From contig CAZEMR010000118.1 of assembly GCA_964513465.1 (NCBI GenBank), positions 1 through 6,252 on the forward strand: 6,252 nucleotides of DNA, given 5' to 3'. The DNA comes from CAZEMR01 sp964513465 (lineage in GTDB: Bacteria; Bacteroidota; Ignavibacteria; Kapaibacteriales; UBA2268). Under the pieces are notes generated by a model. It did no database searches. It saw nothing but the letters and a program-made list of their open reading frames with translations, and had not been told where the DNA came from. This document shows, piece by piece, positions 5,489-6,252 of this stretch (positions are counted from its first letter, which is position 1; every line of letters begins with the position of its first letter). The translations under genes and the position numbers were made by a program.

Positions 5489-6252
5489 ATGAGCAGTCAG
5501 AATAATTCCGACGTGCCGGCCAATGGCAATCCTGGCCCTGCCGACCAGCGAGTGGAGGAATACTCCGCGCCGGCCGATTCGCAAACCACAAAAGACCTCC
5601 AGCAACAGGTTGAGGAGCACGAAGCCGGCCAGCCTAAAAAATACGGCACTTTCGCCGGTGTTTTCACGCCGTGCCTGCTGACGATTCTCGGAGTGATTAT
5701 GTTCCTGCGCGAAGGCCGGGTAGTCGGCAATGCCGGGCTTGGCGGCGCATTCCTCATATCATGCTCTCGTTTGCGATTCGGGCGCGACCGGCCTGTCGAT
5801 GTCAACATCCGTAACGAATATCCGCGTGGGGCCGGGCGGTGCGTTTTCGATGATCTCGCAGTCGCTGGGGCTTGAGGTCGGCGGCGCAGCAGGATCAATC
5901 TGTGGATACCCGACCGCGGCCCGGACTGGAAGCTCGAGATGGAATTCACCGATCTCGATCTGGCGATTCTGCTCGCATACCGCATGGCCCAGCGTTGGGG
6001 CGCGTAACTAACTGTGATCGCAGGGGTTAACAAGCCCGAGGATAAAGAAAAGGCCGAAAAATTCCTCAGTCGGCTGGTCGATCTGGCGCGGCTCCCCGCC
6101 AAACCGCAGCCCACGTTGCCGACGGCGACTTCGGGCGCTACGCCAGCAACGCACCTACGGCCGATCTGAATATATTTCCGCTGCCCACGGAGCTTGACGC
6201 GGAATTCCTCTGGAGTCTGCGCGATGCCCACCGGTGCGTCCTGCCTGTTCAC
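5489..6252 (+). pseudogene. Decayed cation-chloride cotransporter-like (SLC12/APC) permease, internally deleted
   Basis: The start is good: TAAGGA at 5476-5481, 7 nt before ATG 5489. A 50-residue polar N-terminus leads to KKYGTFAGVF, TILGVIMFLREG and VVGNAGLGGAFLI, the first membrane segments of bacterial Na-K-Cl cotransporter homologues. The product then breaks. Homology moves from frame 2 to frame 1 at 5758 (IMLSFAI), and to frame 3 at 5778 (SGATGLSMS, VTNIRVGPGGAFSMISQSLG). Each step looks like one lost base. Near 5880-5896 it jumps back to frame 2 directly into INLWIPDRGPDWKLEMEF, which resembles the C-terminal cytoplasmic domain, so most transmembrane segments are missing. TAA at 6005-6007 interrupts that domain (QRWGA stop LTVIAGVNKPEDK). 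Another shift to frame 1 comes near 6109 (AHVADGDFGRYA, TADLNIFPLP), and probably one more near 6235. The longest open piece is 128 codons (5489-5875). The remnant is G+C-rich compared with the hem genes and continues to the window edge. Family identity is from memory of motif patterns. Confidence 0.82.

Noticed and set aside
5497..6252. Long 251-codon minus-strand frame opposite the transporter
   Set aside because: It is an antisense shadow in G+C-rich DNA. The translation is Arg/Ser/Pro-rich without family motifs, whereas the plus strand shows clear permease homology.

Overview
The window looks like bacterial chromosome with one intact block and two damaged edges. The intact block is a four-gene heme cassette on the minus strand. 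In transcription order it reads hemE (5102-4017), hemN (4007-2616), hemH (2619-1642) and hemY (1657-278). Together these genes convert uroporphyrinogen III to protoheme: HemE makes coproporphyrinogen III, HemN makes protoporphyrinogen IX, HemY oxidises it to protoporphyrin IX, and HemH inserts iron. Spacing is very tight (9 bp, then a 4-bp ATGA overlap, then a 16-bp overlap), so a single translationally coupled transcript is likely. The hem genes are A+T-rich, and every signature motif checked is present.

The left edge (3 to about 260, plus strand) is clearly richer in G+C. It carries the last residues of an RHS-repeat core domain followed by a short unrecognised tail. That tail runs tail-to-tail into the 3' end of hemY, and no immunity gene follows.

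The right edge (5489-6252, plus strand) is also G+C-rich. It holds a decayed copy of a cation-chloride cotransporter-like (SLC12/APC superfamily) permease. The start and first membrane segment are readable, but single-base frameshifts, a nonsense codon and a large internal deletion fuse the N-terminal part directly to the C-terminal cytoplasmic domain.

Between hemE and the dead transporter lies an A+T-rich divergent intergenic region (5103-5488) with unusual regulatory structure. It has an 8-mer recurring three times at exact 46-bp intervals and a 13-bp direct repeat with a 21-bp period. A sigma70-like promoter facing the transporter has a perfect 20-bp palindrome in its spacer. A transcription terminator hairpin then sits in the leader, about 37 bp before the transporter start. 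This is the least explained part of the window.

Organism: a Gram-negative-type bacterium that makes heme through protoporphyrin and has RHS proteins and SLC12-like permeases. This would fit Planctomycetota or Deltaproteobacteria-like lineages, but the sequence alone does not decide it. No known defence system, CRISPR array, tRNA, rRNA or insertion sequence was found.
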